A stretch of 38,950 bases of DNA, from NCBI GenBank assembly GCA_003151425.1, contig PLXO01000087.1, positions 1-38,950 on the forward strand. Direction: 5' to 3'. The stretch is from Acetobacteraceae bacterium (GTDB lineage Bacteria > Pseudomonadota > Alphaproteobacteria > Acetobacterales > Acetobacteraceae). The notes beneath the pieces are model-generated. The model worked only from the letters and a program-made list of their open reading frames with translations. It was not told the origin of the DNA and did no database searches. Position numbers and translations under genes: made by a program. Positions within the stretch are counted from its first letter, which is position 1; the number at the start of each line of letters is the position of its first letter. Shown here one piece after another: positions 15,572-24,024 of this stretch.

Positions 15572-17419
15572 ATGAACGACAGCACATTAGCCACGGAACA
15601 ACATGATTTTGGCGCCGAAGTGGGCCGGCTGCTGGATCTTGTTGTGCATTCGCTCTACTCGGAGCGCGAGATTTTCCTGCGCGAGCTGGTCGCCAACGCC
15701 GCCGACGCGATTGATCGCCGCCGGTTCGAGGCGCTGACCAACCCCGCCGTCGCCCCGCCCGCCGAGGCCAAGATCCGCCTGGTCCCCGACAAGGAGGCGC
15801 GCACCCTGCTGATCGCCGACGAGGGCATCGGCATGTCGCGCCAGGAGCTGATCGACAATCTCGGCACCATCGCCCGCTCCGGCACGCGGCTGTTCGGCGC
15901 GACCCTGGCCGAGGCGAAGCCGGAGGACCGGCCCAACCTGATCGGCCAGTTCGGCGTCGGCTTCTACTCCGCCTTCATGGTCGCCGACCGCGTCGAGGTC
16001 ACCTCGCGCAAGGCGGGGGGGCGCGAGGCCGGCGCGGACGAGGCATTCACCTGGTCGTCCGACGGCAGCGGCTTCTCGGTGGCACCCGCCACGCGCGAGA
16101 CCGCGGGCACCGATATCCTGCTGCACATCAAGGCGGATGCCGAGGACTTCCTCGATCCGATCCGGCTCGGCGCGATCGTGCGCAAATGGGCCGACCACAT
16201 CACCGTGCCGATCACCATCGCGCAGGACGGCAAGGACCAGCCGGCCAACGAGGGCACCGCGGTATGGCGCAAGGCCCGCGCCGACGTGACGGAGCAGAGC
16301 TACAACGAATTCTACCGCCATCTCGGCAACTACTTCGACACGCCGTGGGCGACGCTGCACTGGAAGGCCGAGGGGACGCTGGAATACTACGCGCTGCTGT
16401 ACATCCCCGGCGCCAAGCCGTTCGAGCCGGTGGAGGGCGACCGCGATTCGCATGTGCGGCTGCACGTCCGGCGCATGTTCATCACCGACAAGGCCGAGCT
16501 GCTGCCGCACTGGCTGCGCTTCGTCCAGGGCGTGGTGGACACCGAGGACCTGCCGCTGAACGTCTCGCGCGAGATGCTGCAGGCGACGCCGGTGCTGGCG
16601 CGCATCCGCAAGGCGCTGATCGGGCGCGTGCTGGGCGAGCTGAAGACGCGGGCGAAGGAGGCAGAGGACTACGCCAAGTTCTGGGACAATTTCGGCGGCT
16701 GGATGAAGGAGGGCCTCTGGGAGGACGGCGAGTACCGCGTCGAGCTCGCGCCGCTGATGCGGTTCCGCTCGTCGACGCAGGAGGGCCTGACCAGCTTCGC
16801 CGACTATGTCGGGCGCATGCAGGCGGGGCAGGAGGCGATCTATTATCTGACCGGCGACAGTGCTGATGCGTTGAAGTCGTCGCCTCAGCTTGAGGGTTTC
16901 CGCGCCAAGGGATTCGAGGTGCTGCTGCTGCCCGATCCGATCGACGTGTTCTGGCCGGAACGGCTGGATGCGTTCGAGGGCAAGCGGCTGCGCAGCGTCA
17001 CCCAGGCGGTGGACGATCTCGGCAAGGACGCCGAGCTGCCGGACATCTCGCTGCTGACCTCGGCGCTGAAGGCGGCGCTGGAGCATGAGGTGTCCGAGGT
17101 GCGTGCCACGGCGCGGCTGACCGACAGCGCGGTGGTGCTGGCGGCGGCCGGCAAGGGGCCGGATTTGCAGATGCAGCGGCTGATGCGCCGCGCCGGGCGG
17201 GGGATGATGCCGAGCCTGCCGGTGCTGGAGGTGAACCCTGGTCATCCGCTGATCGTGGCGTTGGCGGGGCGGGTTGAGGACAAGGCGGCGATTGCCGGGG
17301 CGGCGGAGACCTTGCTCGATCTGGCGCGCGTGCAGGAGGGCGATCTGCCGAAGGATTCTGCCGGATTCGCGCGGCGGGTCACCGCGTTGCTGACGGGGAG
17401 TCTGGCGCCGGCGGGGTGA
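15572..17419 (+). CDS. htpG: Chaperone HtpG (Hsp90)
   Basis: 615 residues, normal length. The GHKL ATP-binding domain has [38 protein letters not shown] and [16 protein letters not shown]. The middle domain shows [16 protein letters not shown]. The C-terminal dimerisation domain is present. It is an ATP-dependent cytosolic chaperone for late folding of client proteins. The start at 15572 has GGGAG nine bases upstream; the open extension to 15521 is not used. No clear heat-shock promoter was recognised. Confidence 0.97.
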   Translation: MNDSTLATEQHDFGAEVGRLLDLVVHSLYSEREIFLRELVANAADAIDRRRFEALTNPAVAPPAEAKIRLVPDKEARTLLIADEGIGMSRQELIDNLGTIARSGTRLFGATLAEAKPEDRPNLIGQFGVGFYSAFMVADRVEVTSRKAGGREAGADEAFTWSSDGSGFSVAPATRETAGTDILLHIKADAEDFLDPIRLGAIVRKWADHITVPITIAQDGKDQPANEGTAVWRKARADVTEQSYNEFYRHLGNYFDTPWATLHWKAEGTLEYYALLYIPGAKPFEPVEGDRDSHVRLHVRRMFITDKAELLPHWLRFVQGVVDTEDLPLNVSREMLQATPVLARIRKALIGRVLGELKTRAKEAEDYAKFWDNFGGWMKEGLWEDGEYRVELAPLMRFRSSTQEGLTSFADYVGRMQAGQEAIYYLTGDSADALKSSPQLEGFRAKGFEVLLLPDPIDVFWPERLDAFEGKRLRSVTQAVDDLGKDAELPDISLLTSALKAALEHEVSEVRATARLTDSAVVLAAAGKGPDLQMQRLMRRAGRGMMPSLPVLEVNPGHPLIVALAGRVEDKAAIAGAAETLLDLARVQEGDLPKDSAGFARRVTALLTGSLAPAG

Positions 17420-17464
17420 GGGACGGGGGCGCGGCTGGAGGGATATGAGGCGGAGGGCCGGAGA

Positions 17465-17520
17465 GGGAACGACGGGGTAGCTGGAGGGGGAACGACAGGG
17501 TAGCCGGGGACGGGGAACGA
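17465..17520. repeat. ~24-bp intergenic tandem array
   Basis: GGGAACGAC occurs at 17465, 17488 and 17513, with similar sequence between (GGGTAGC(T/C)GG). The period is irregular, about 23-25 bp. It lies downstream of htpG in the 264-bp gap before the next gene. Confidence 0.6.
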
Positions 17521-17522
17521 CT

Positions 17523-17637
17523 TCTCCCCCTCCCCTTGAGGGCTTGGGCCGCGAAGCGGACCAAGGTTGGGGGGAGGGGTTGGCGCCAGGGTCGTACCGA
17601 AGGTTCATTGCGGTATTATGGAGCACCGACCACCAAA
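17523..17637 (+). repeat. ~100-bp interspersed repeat, copy 1
   Basis: Begins TCTCCCCCTCCCCTTGAGGG, continues through GGGCCGCGAAGCGGACCAAG and ends GTATTATGGAGCACCGACCA. The same blocks occur inverted at 22359-22458. It matches the style of REP-like intergenic elements. The two copies bracket the accessory segment between them. Confidence 0.88.
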
Positions 17638-17683
17638 ACAGGCTGGCCCGCGACCGACCTGACCGCCTACCCTCCCGGCCGCC

Positions 17684-18103
17684 ATGACCACCCATGTCCT
17701 ATCCGCCATCCGCGACAAGCGGGCCGAGATCGCCAAGGCTCTCCGTCAAGCCGAGAAGCATATCCTCACGCTCCATGAGGACCTGGCGCACCTGGACCAC
17801 GCGGCCCGGCTGTTCGACCCCGCCGCCAAAGCCCGGGCGCAGTCGCCATGCGCCTTTAAGCGCGGCCACTTTCACCGGACGATCCTGAACGTGCTACGCG
17901 AGGCCAGCGCCCCCATGTCCCCGCGCGCCGTCGCCGAACGGCTGGTCGCGGACAGGCCGGAGATCATCGGCAAGTCGCGAACGATGGGCGACCTTGCGGC
18001 CAGGGTGCGGCGATCGCTGGGGCGGAACCACGCCGGGCTGACCGGCGAGAAGGCCAGCCGATGGGACGCGAAGGCTTGGCGGGTGGACGAGGCGGCGGAT
18101 TGA
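17684..18103 (+). CDS. Unknown protein with coiled coil and winged-helix-like C-terminus
   Basis: 139 residues. Residues ~8-45 (IRDKRAEIAKALRQAEKHIL, then LHEDLAHLDHAARLF) should form a helical or coiled-coil segment. From ~62, HRTILNVLREASAPMSPRAV followed by AERLVADR resembles a helix-turn-helix or winged-helix module as found in small accessory-region proteins. I do not recognise a named family. It is the first gene inside the repeat-bracketed segment, and the open frame with good codon use supports a real gene. A DNA-binding role is a guess. Confidence 0.6.
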   Translation: MTTHVLSAIRDKRAEIAKALRQAEKHILTLHEDLAHLDHAARLFDPAAKARAQSPCAFKRGHFHRTILNVLREASAPMSPRAVAERLVADRPEIIGKSRTMGDLAARVRRSLGRNHAGLTGEKASRWDAKAWRVDEAAD

Positions 18104-18151
18104 ACTGTCTTCAAGACCGTGGCATCGTCCTCACGGGAAAGGGAGGACGCC

Positions 18152-18496
18152 ATGTCGAATACTATATTAGTCACAAGGATCGATTCGTCATCAGTATCCG
18201 ATGACGGCAAAATCGTCTTCATGAAGTTAACTTTCCAAAACGGCGACGAGCGAACATATGCCCTGCCGTCTAAAGAGCTGGCCGCATTCACGATGACAGC
18301 TAGGCGCGAGATGTGGACGGCAGAAACTGATCAGGTGCATGCCGTCCTGCCTTCAAACCTGAAATTCCAAGCGCAGGAAGGTCGTCACAGCCTTCTGATA
18401 TCGTTCAACCTGTCTGAGAATTTACCGATACACATGGAGGTGCGCCTGCAGGATGATCTTGCTCGCCTGAAAGCGGAACTGGCAAGGCTTCCTTAG
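18152..18496 (+). CDS. Unknown small protein
   Basis: 114 residues from the ATG at 18152, with a good ribosome site (GGGAGG). MSNTILVTRIDSSSVSDDGK is followed by a beta-rich stretch (IVFMKLTFQNGDERTYALPS) and an amphipathic C-terminal helix (LQDDLARLKAELARL). No signal peptide, membrane segment or known motif is visible. The DNA is less GC-rich than the flanks, consistent with acquisition. The 271 bp that follow (18497-18767) hold no gene I can support. Confidence 0.6.
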   Translation: MSNTILVTRIDSSSVSDDGKIVFMKLTFQNGDERTYALPSKELAAFTMTARREMWTAETDQVHAVLPSNLKFQAQEGRHSLLISFNLSENLPIHMEVRLQDDLARLKAELARLP

Positions 18497-18767
18497 CCCG
18501 GCGCTTGCGAGGCGGAATCCATCCTTCCGGCGGCGACATGCCCAAGGGAAAAGGCCACTCTGAAAGAGGCGTTGATTCAGAAGAATCGGGGCCGTCGTAA
18601 ACGATAGTGACAGTCTCTGTGCGCCACATAGTCAAACCCTTTCCGACCGTGTATGATATCCACGGAAGGTCAAGGTTGGCCTCAATCTCCGCCGAACGGG
18701 ACTGGCATCCTGCCGGCAACCATCACGACTACCACGGCACCGCATGGCTTGGCTATGTGGTGCCGTG

Positions 18768-19406
18768 CTAATTTTGATGCTGGCAGAAGTATGTTCCAGC
18801 CAAGTTCTTGAAGCAAGCGTCCGTCCCGGATGAATAGTGAGGGACGTTGAGTCTGTATGTGTAGGTCGACCCGTCGGGACGAGCGCACTGCATGTAGGCG
18901 TTCCCGATATACTGGCAGTTAGACGGCTGCGCATTCGGGTTCATAGCGCTGAGCCGAGCGGCATCAGCGTTGCCGTTTGCCTGATCACCCAGCGCCATGC
19001 GATCCACCATTCGCCACGACAAGGCAGCGGCATCGTTCGGGTTCTTGCGAAGGACCTGATCCAGATCAGCGATGGCCAACGCGAACTTCTTCTGGATCCC
19101 GTACACCAGCGCGCGATTGTAGAATGCAATCGTGTATGACGGGTCCAAGTGTATCGCTTCGTTATATTCCTTCAAAGCCTCCTCGTAGTGATTGTCGAGC
19201 ATGTAATTGTTGCCTCTGCCGACGAATGCCCTCGCGCACCTCGGATATGCAGCGATGATAGCGTCGAAGTCCCTTAACGATAAAGTTTCATGGCTATCGA
19301 AACGACAGTCGTGAGTCGATGCAGCACTCGTCTGTGCCTTTGATTGAACCGGCGCCACGATACCGACCAAGCACACCGTAACTGCCGCGACTATCCTGAG
19401 CGCCAT
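18768..19406 (-). CDS. Secreted tetratricopeptide (TPR) protein
   Basis: 212 residues. The Sec signal peptide is MALRIVAAVTVCLVGIVAPV with cleavage near SKAQ. At least two TPR units are recognisable around AFVGRGNNYMLDNHYEEALKEYNEAIHLDP and AFYNRALVYGIQKKFALAIADLDQVLRKNP. The C-terminal ~60 residues are Cys-containing (four Cys) and unassigned, possibly disulfide-bonded. TPR repeats mediate protein contacts; the periplasmic partner is unknown. It is less GC-rich than the core genes. Confidence 0.75.
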   Translation of the reverse strand: MALRIVAAVTVCLVGIVAPVQSKAQTSAASTHDCRFDSHETLSLRDFDAIIAAYPRCARAFVGRGNNYMLDNHYEEALKEYNEAIHLDPSYTIAFYNRALVYGIQKKFALAIADLDQVLRKNPNDAAALSWRMVDRMALGDQANGNADAARLSAMNPNAQPSNCQYIGNAYMQCARPDGSTYTYRLNVPHYSSGTDACFKNLAGTYFCQHQN

Positions 19407-19649
19407 GACCTGTCTCCGTGTTCAATCCGACGCGCGCTGGCGCCGGATGGTTGACTGCGCGCGCGCGCGAGCACGCCCCTCCTATTCCCCCTGGCGCCAG
19501 GAGCGACCCGACGCCGTAGGACAGGGTGTTGTATTCCGTGGGCCACCCGACCAAGCGGGGACCCGTGTTCGCTACACATAGGCGTTGCCGAACGCAGTCA
19601 CGCATCTGGCGCCAGCATGATGTCATCACCAAGCCAACAATTCAACGGG

Positions 19650-20633
19650 CTACTTCTTCCACCGTTGCCAGTAGCCGCAGAAGTCCACACTCGGCGGGCT
19701 AGCCATAGCCAGTCCCATGACGGCCTGGACCTGGGTGCCGTTGTCGACCCGCCGATGGTCCTCGCGCCAAGCCGCCTCTTGCGCATACCGGACCAGGTAC
19801 GGCCCGGCGACGTGGTGATGGTGGCCGATCTCGGCGCGGCGCAGGCGGGAGAAGAACTCCTCCGCCCCGTTCGTGTAGACGCCGCCCGGCATGCTGTATG
19901 CCTGCCCGTGGTCGATCCGGCTCACGTCGAACCGGCCGTGCAGCCCGTTCCACGACGGCGCCTCGTCCGCCATCAGGCGGGTGCCCTTGACTACACGGGA
20001 CGTAATGAAGCCGAGGGCCGCGGACTCGGACTTGAATACCGCCGGCAGGGTCCGGCCCTCGCGCTCGCGAACCACCACGACCACCTTGCGCTTGCCCGAC
20101 TGGTTCTCTGCGAAGCGGCGATCGCGCCGGTTCTCGCGGCGGTTGGCCGGCTTCACGTAGCCGCCGAAGTACGCGCCGTCCGTCTCTACCGTCTTGCCCT
20201 CGCCACCGACCCGCAGGCCCTTGGACTCGGACGCCATCGCTTCGCGCAGCTTGTGGCTAAGGACGAACGCCGTCTTGTAGTCGACCGCCAAGTCCCGCGA
20301 GAGGGCCAGCGCGGCCTTCCCCTTCACCTCGTTGCAGAAGATGGCGATCGCCGCGAGGTAGTTGCGGAGCGGCATCTTGTGGTGCGCGAACAGCGTGCCG
20401 GATGCGGCCGAGAAGTCCTTGCGGCACGCCTTGCACCGCCAGCGCGCCGGGCCGTTGGCCTTCCGGCAGGGGTAGACTATCTCGCACCCACAATGCGGAC
20501 AGACCGGCTTGCCGTCCGTCGCGTGCCAGCGGATGCGCGCGAAGGCGTCCTCGGCCTCTTGCTCTGTCATGCGCATGACCGCCCCGAGGGAGAGGGTCTT
20601 GGCTTGCGGCGACAGGGGGAAGTGCGCTGACAT
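19650..20633 (-). mobile_element. IS1595-family transposase (ISXO2-like)
   Basis: 327 residues, full length. An N-terminal zinc ribbon is formed by CPHCGC and CKAC (45-70). The ISXO2-like DDE domain follows: Asp152 in VETDGAYFGGY, Asp223 in MADEAPSW, and the N/E motif YTNGAEEFFSRLRR (255-266), then HHHHVAGPYLVRYAQE. All catalytic positions seem intact. Clear terminal inverted repeats and target duplications were not found; TGTCATC occurs at both outer sides (around 19622 and 20709) but this is weak. The gene diverges from a DUF6471 gene across a region with repeated GGTGTCAT boxes, suggesting regulated expression or domestication. Confidence 0.85.
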
Positions 20634-20715
20634 GGTGTCGCATATGACACCTGTCGGCCGGGCTTGTCAACGGTAAAGGTGTCATGTATGATCTTTTTCG
20701 GCCAAGGATGACACC
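20634..20715. promoter_or_regulatory. Divergent regulatory region with repeated GGTGTCAT boxes
   Basis: GGTGTCGCATATGACACC at 20634-20651 is a near-palindrome touching the transposase start. GGTGTCAT recurs at 20678-20685 and, inverted, at 20708-20715, four bases before the DUF6471 ATG. The boxes thus overlap both starts, as operators of a shared repressor would. Binding is inferred; no promoter hexamers are assigned. Confidence 0.6.
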
Positions 20716-20718
20716 ACG

Positions 20719-20961
20719 ATGGGGCTGGCAGCAACCGAGGCGGAAATCGCCGACCGAGCGTCGCGCTTCATCAAAGCGGAGCTCAAGCGCGCCGGCATCA
20801 CGTACGACGAACTGGCCGCCCGGCTGGAGGGCCATGGTCTGCCGGGCGAGACCCGCGACTCGATCAAGTCAAAGCTGAAGCGCGGGACGTTCGCCGCGAC
20901 GTTCCTGCTGGCGACGCTGGCCGCGATCGGGCTGGAGGGGTTGAGACTAGAGGATATCTAA
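20719..20961 (+). CDS. DUF6471 family small helical protein
   Basis: 80 residues. RASRFIKAELKRAGITYDEL, then GETRDSIKSKLKRGTFAATF and a final LRLEDI match the DUF6471 pattern: a compact helical fold that resembles a Cro-like helix-turn-helix. It is divergent from the IS1595-type transposase with shared GGTGTCAT boxes between them, which makes it a candidate regulator of that gene. Tail-to-tail overlap (4 bp) with the next minus-strand gene. Family assignment is from memory of the consensus; function is inference. Confidence 0.7.
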   Translation: MGLAATEAEIADRASRFIKAELKRAGITYDELAARLEGHGLPGETRDSIKSKLKRGTFAATFLLATLAAIGLEGLRLEDI

Positions 20962-21662
20962 ACTTCCCGCCGCTCCATAGATAGGTCTTGAATATTGGAT
21001 GTCACGCGCAAACGAAACGTGGCCACGCTTTCCAGCGTGCCGTCAGCCGTCGCCCGAAGCGTGATATCATATATGCCCAGCGGGATACCTAAAGTGTCGT
21101 ACTTGTATTCAGGCATGTGCGGATTGTTGAGCGCGGCCCGCCGTACCAGGTTGTCGCCTCTTCCTTCAAGGTACACATACGCCACTTCAATCGGTATGTG
21201 AGCGCCAACATCAAGAATCGTGTTCGGATCAATGAGACGAATCGGCCCGATGCCGATAGGATTCGGCTTAATGGATTCGAGGTACAGGCAGCAGCCTATC
21301 AACGGAACGGGTCCCAAGTTAGACAGCGCGACCGAAACCGTCCATGCGACCTTATCACCACGAAGCCCGATGGTATCAAAAGCGCCGGAAACAGTGGTGG
21401 CACTTATGCCAAGATGATGGGTGTTTGGCTGCATGACCGTAAAAGGTGACAGAGCCTTATGTCTGCGAGCAGTGGCAACTGGCCGCCACCCTAATAGTTC
21501 ACACTTGTGATGGTACCCCAGTAGGGTAAAACCTATCGCTGCCAGGACTATCAGGCACCAACCTATCTCTACATGCTGCGGCGCGATCATGATGGCCCCC
21601 GCGCCGGCCAATCCGACAAGTGCGAGCAATATCCCGATCGTGCCTTCCCCGCTGATGCGCAT
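20958..21662 (-). CDS. Unknown membrane-anchored protein
   Basis: 234 residues. Two N-terminal hydrophobic helices (GILLALVGLAGAGAIMI and IGWCLIVLAAIGFTLLG) form a hairpin. A ~170-residue soluble, mostly beta domain follows (VAWTVSVALSNLGPVPLIGC..., ending in GIYDITLRATADGTLESVAT), reminiscent of an immunoglobulin-like or carbohydrate-binding sandwich. No family recognised. The DNA is less GC-rich than the core and it lies inside the repeat-bracketed accessory segment. Confidence 0.6.
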   Translation of the reverse strand: MRISGEGTIGILLALVGLAGAGAIMIAPQHVEIGWCLIVLAAIGFTLLGYHHKCELLGWRPVATARRHKALSPFTVMQPNTHHLGISATTVSGAFDTIGLRGDKVAWTVSVALSNLGPVPLIGCCLYLESIKPNPIGIGPIRLIDPNTILDVGAHIPIEVAYVYLEGRGDNLVRRAALNNPHMPEYKYDTLGIPLGIYDITLRATADGTLESVATFRLRVTSNIQDLSMERREV

Positions 21663-21773
21663 GCGGCCAAGCCTATGGCCGAAAAGCCAGCGCCGCCAAG
21701 GGTCTGCGCTGCCCTGCCCGCGACCTGGGCAAAAAACATCCTGTTTTCGCGCGGCAGCACACTGGACAACCGA

Positions 21774-21823
21774 GGAGAAGGATTTGCCATGTCAGTCATG
21801 TGACGACTCCGCCGCGCCGTTGC
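21774..21823. repeat. 50-bp direct repeat, copy A
   Basis: GGAGAAGGATTTGCCATGTC followed by AGTCATGTGACGACTCCGCC and GCGCCGTTGC. Copy B at 22301-22350 differs at one position. Copy A encodes, on the minus strand, the last residues (NGAAESSHD) of the small gene at 21792-21983. Confidence 0.93.
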
Positions 21824-21983
21824 TCGGAGCAGGGCCTTGCCCCCCCATGCGCGCCAATGAGTCGCCCATGAGTTTGGCAAGGGGTCCATCGATGATCGTT
21901 GACGTTATGACCATGACTCGGCCATCGTCGAGGGCTACGAGATGAAACCCGCCGCCTTCCCTCACCTCCAGGTCAATGCGCAA
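21792..21983 (-). CDS. Possible small unknown protein
   Basis: 63 residues from a TTG start. The core reads like a genuine small protein (VALDDGRVMVITSTIIDGPL, then AKLMGDSLARMGGQG), with a predicted beta hairpin then helix. The last nine residues lie in repeat copy A, so the original C-terminus may have been replaced. Its start overlaps, head to head, the start of the plus-strand Zn-ribbon gene at 21983, so one of the two starts may be wrong. Confidence 0.4.
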   Translation of the reverse strand: MRIDLEVREGGGFHLVALDDGRVMVITSTIIDGPLAKLMGDSLARMGGQGPAPSNGAAESSHD

Positions 21984-22267
21984 TGGTCGTCTCCTGGGCT
22001 ATTGGTTGGAAGCTGACAAAGTCGATTCGAGACTGGGGAAGCGCCGCATGGCGACGCGGAAAGCAGATTGCCACGCTGGAAGAGCGAATCACCAAGCTAG
22101 AGGCGCTACTGAACGGCCCGCATCCTCCAGACGTTTGCAAGGCGTGCGGCCAGCGCGGCGTTCGGCAGTACAAGACCGAGGTGTCAGGAACAGGAAACCA
22201 CATCGTGCAGCACTGGCGATGCGCCCTCTGCGCATACGAGGAAATCCGTTTGGGATATCCGTCTTGA
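21983..22267 (+). CDS. Small coiled-coil/zinc-ribbon protein
   Basis: 94 residues. An amphipathic N-terminus (MVVSWAIGWKLTKSIRDWGS) precedes a short coiled coil (KQIATLEERITKLEALL) and a zinc ribbon made of CKACGQRG and HWRCALCAYEE. Such architecture is seen in small phage or island proteins that bind nucleic acid or partner proteins. No named family is recognised. It is followed by repeat copy B and the ~100-bp repeat. Confidence 0.6.
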   Translation: MVVSWAIGWKLTKSIRDWGSAAWRRGKQIATLEERITKLEALLNGPHPPDVCKACGQRGVRQYKTEVSGTGNHIVQHWRCALCAYEEIRLGYPS

Positions 22268-22300
22268 ACCGAAGCGCGGACGCTAACCGGCGCGCAGCAG

Positions 22301-22350
22301 GGAGAAGGATTTTCCATGTCAGTCATGTGACGACTCCGCCGCGCCGTTGC
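22301..22350. repeat. 50-bp direct repeat, copy B
   Basis: 49 of 50 bases match copy A at 21774-21823, in the same orientation, 527 bp away. It ends 8 bp before the ~100-bp repeat copy 2. Confidence 0.93.
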
Positions 22351-22358
22351 GCGCTGGC

Positions 22359-22458
22359 TTTGGTGGTCGGTGCTCCATAATACCGGTTCATTGCGTGCCG
22401 ACCCCTCCCCCCACCCTTGGTCCGCTTCGCGGCCCAAGCCCTCAAGGGGAGGGGGAGA
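22359..22458 (-). repeat. ~100-bp interspersed repeat, copy 2 (inverted)
   Basis: Reverse complement of the element at 17523-17637: TTTGGTGGTCGGTGCTCCAT at one end and CTCAAGGGGAGGGGGAGA at the other. It runs into the 3' end of the membrane-protein gene at 22442-23005 and provides its last codons and stop. Confidence 0.88.
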
Positions 22459-23005
22459 GTTTGCGTGCCCGCAGGACATTTATCAACGTCAACGCAACGA
22501 ACCCCGTCAGCGTCGCGACGCTGATCGCGTTCAGGCGCGCCAGCGCCGCCACCCCATCCAAGCTCACCACCATCAATCCGCTGAAAGGAACCTCCGTCAG
22601 CAGGGTCAGGGAACCGATACCGAACCCTATCAGAAGCAGCGCCAGCCAACGTTCGTCGGCGCGAAACACCAGTGCGGCCAGCACGATGCAGGGAAACAGA
22701 AACAATCCCACCCCGGACGCACATCCCAACAACGAAGCGCACCACACGGAATTTGCAATGCCGATCAACGGCAGCGCCGCGCGACCAGCCCGGGGACACT
22801 GCCGCGATATCGCCGGCACCAGGAAAAACACCGGGCTTGCCAACATCGTCAGCCAGGCGCCCGCGCGGTCCCAGCCGATCAGCGCCAGCACATACAGCGG
22901 ATAAAATGGCCCGTTTCCCGCCACGACGAGTGCCACCAGATTGGCCGCCGCGGTCGCGGGATCGGGATGCGCGGCGTAACGGCGTAGCCAGGCCGCCGCC
23001 TTCAT
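22442..23005 (-). CDS. Polytopic membrane protein of the sigma-E/ChrR cluster
   Basis: 187 residues with about five hydrophobic segments and a CFA-operon position. The start overlaps the methyltransferase stop by 4 bp (ATGA), so it is the last gene of the chrR operon. Motifs such as HPDPATAAANLVALVVAGNG suggest the small DUF2878-like/unknown membrane proteins that accompany CFA-like genes, but the family is not certain. The final residues (KLSPSP) and the stop lie inside the ~100-bp repeat, so the native C-terminus may have been altered. Confidence 0.7.
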   Translation of the reverse strand: MKAAAWLRRYAAHPDPATAAANLVALVVAGNGPFYPLYVLALIGWDRAGAWLTMLASPVFFLVPAISRQCPRAGRAALPLIGIANSVWCASLLGCASGVGLFLFPCIVLAALVFRADERWLALLLIGFGIGSLTLLTEVPFSGLMVVSLDGVAALARLNAISVATLTGFVALTLINVLRARKLSPSP

Positions 23006-24024
23006 CGCGGCCGCAGCGCATAATGGCTGATGCCCCACTCGGTTCCCGCGCGCGCACCGAACAGCCCGGCCGTCGCCAGGAAGAACAGCCGCCAGCGCCG
23101 CGCCCATAGCGTCGCCGCGCCGCCGTAGACCTGCCGCAGGATCACGCCGATCGCCTCGGGATTCGCATCGTAGTTCGCCAGCCAGTGCTCTGCGGTCCGG
23201 CGATAGTGCGTGCCGTTCCAGCGCCACTCCGCCTCGATCGTGAACGGCACGTCCAGCGCACGGAGCAACCCATGGCTCGGCATGACGCCGCCGGTGAAGA
23301 AGTGCTGCGCAATCCAGTCCGACTTGTCTTCGGTGTCGAAACGGTACGGCGTCGTCCGATGGCTGAACACATGCAGGAACAACAATCCATGCGGTTCCAG
23401 CCAGGAATGCACGCGCGCCAGCAAGGCCGGCCAGTTCGACATGTGCTCGAACATCTCCACCGAGACGACCCGATCGAACCTTGCGTCTGCCTCGAATGCA
23501 TTCATGTCGGCGGTGATGATGCGCACATTGTGCAGGCCGCGCTGCGCCGCCGCGGCCTCGATATACGCACGCTGCGGGCGCGAGTTGGAGACTGCGACGA
23601 TGTCCGACCGCGGAAAGTGCTCCGCCATCCACAGCGTCAGGGACCCCCAGCCGCAGCCGAGCTCCAGCACGCGCTGACCATCCGCCAAACCTGCATTCGC
23701 GACGGTCTCCGCCAGCGCGCGTTCCTCTGCCGCGGCCAAGGTCATTGCGTCGTCGTACAGGCAGCACGAATACTTGCGCCGCGGTCCCAGGATCAGCGCG
23801 AAGAACGCCGGCGGCAGCTCGTAGTGCTGCGTATTTGCGTCATGGGTATGCAGCGCAATCGGGAATTTTGCCATCGCCGCGGCAAAAGCTTGCTCCACCG
23901 ATGGATCGACTTGTTGCAGTTGGCGACTGGTGCGTTCCACCAGCATTGCGATGCCGGCGCGCGTGATGCTGTCCGGAAGGTTCATACGCTCCACCGTGCT
24001 GGCGGCCGCGGCGACAAGGTTCAT
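23002..24024 (-). CDS. Cyclopropane-fatty-acid-synthase-family SAM methyltransferase
   Basis: 340 residues. THDANTQHYELPPAFFALIL and KYSCCLYDD are the CFA-synthase lipid-substrate signatures; VLELGCGWGSLTLWMAE is the SAM-binding loop; VVSVEMFEHMSNW follows as in the family. It lacks the long N-terminal domain of E. coli CFA synthase, like the alphaproteobacterial RpoE-regulon members. It should methylate a fatty-acyl double bond, giving a cyclopropane or methylated acyl chain. Related genes in Rhodobacter are RpoE-dependent and linked to furan or cyclopropane fatty acids. It overlaps both neighbours by 4 bp. Confidence 0.88.
   Translation of the reverse strand: MNLVAAAASTVERMNLPDSITRAGIAMLVERTSRQLQQVDPSVEQAFAAAMAKFPIALHTHDANTQHYELPPAFFALILGPRRKYSCCLYDDAMTLAAAEERALAETVANAGLADGQRVLELGCGWGSLTLWMAEHFPRSDIVAVSNSRPQRAYIEAAAAQRGLHNVRIITADMNAFEADARFDRVVSVEMFEHMSNWPALLARVHSWLEPHGLLFLHVFSHRTTPYRFDTEDKSDWIAQHFFTGGVMPSHGLLRALDVPFTIEAEWRWNGTHYRRTAEHWLANYDANPEAIGVILRQVYGGAATLWARRWRLFFLATAGLFGARAGTEWGISHYALRPR

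Noticed and set aside
18405..18629. A minus-strand ORF of 75 codons (MWRTETVTIVYDGPD...)
   Set aside because: Partly antisense to the preceding plus-strand gene, no ribosome site or family; possible but not supportable.
19617..20715. IS boundaries defined by TGTCATC at both sides of the transposase
   Set aside because: The match is only seven bases and coincides with the GGTGTCAT operator-like boxes; no target duplication was found.
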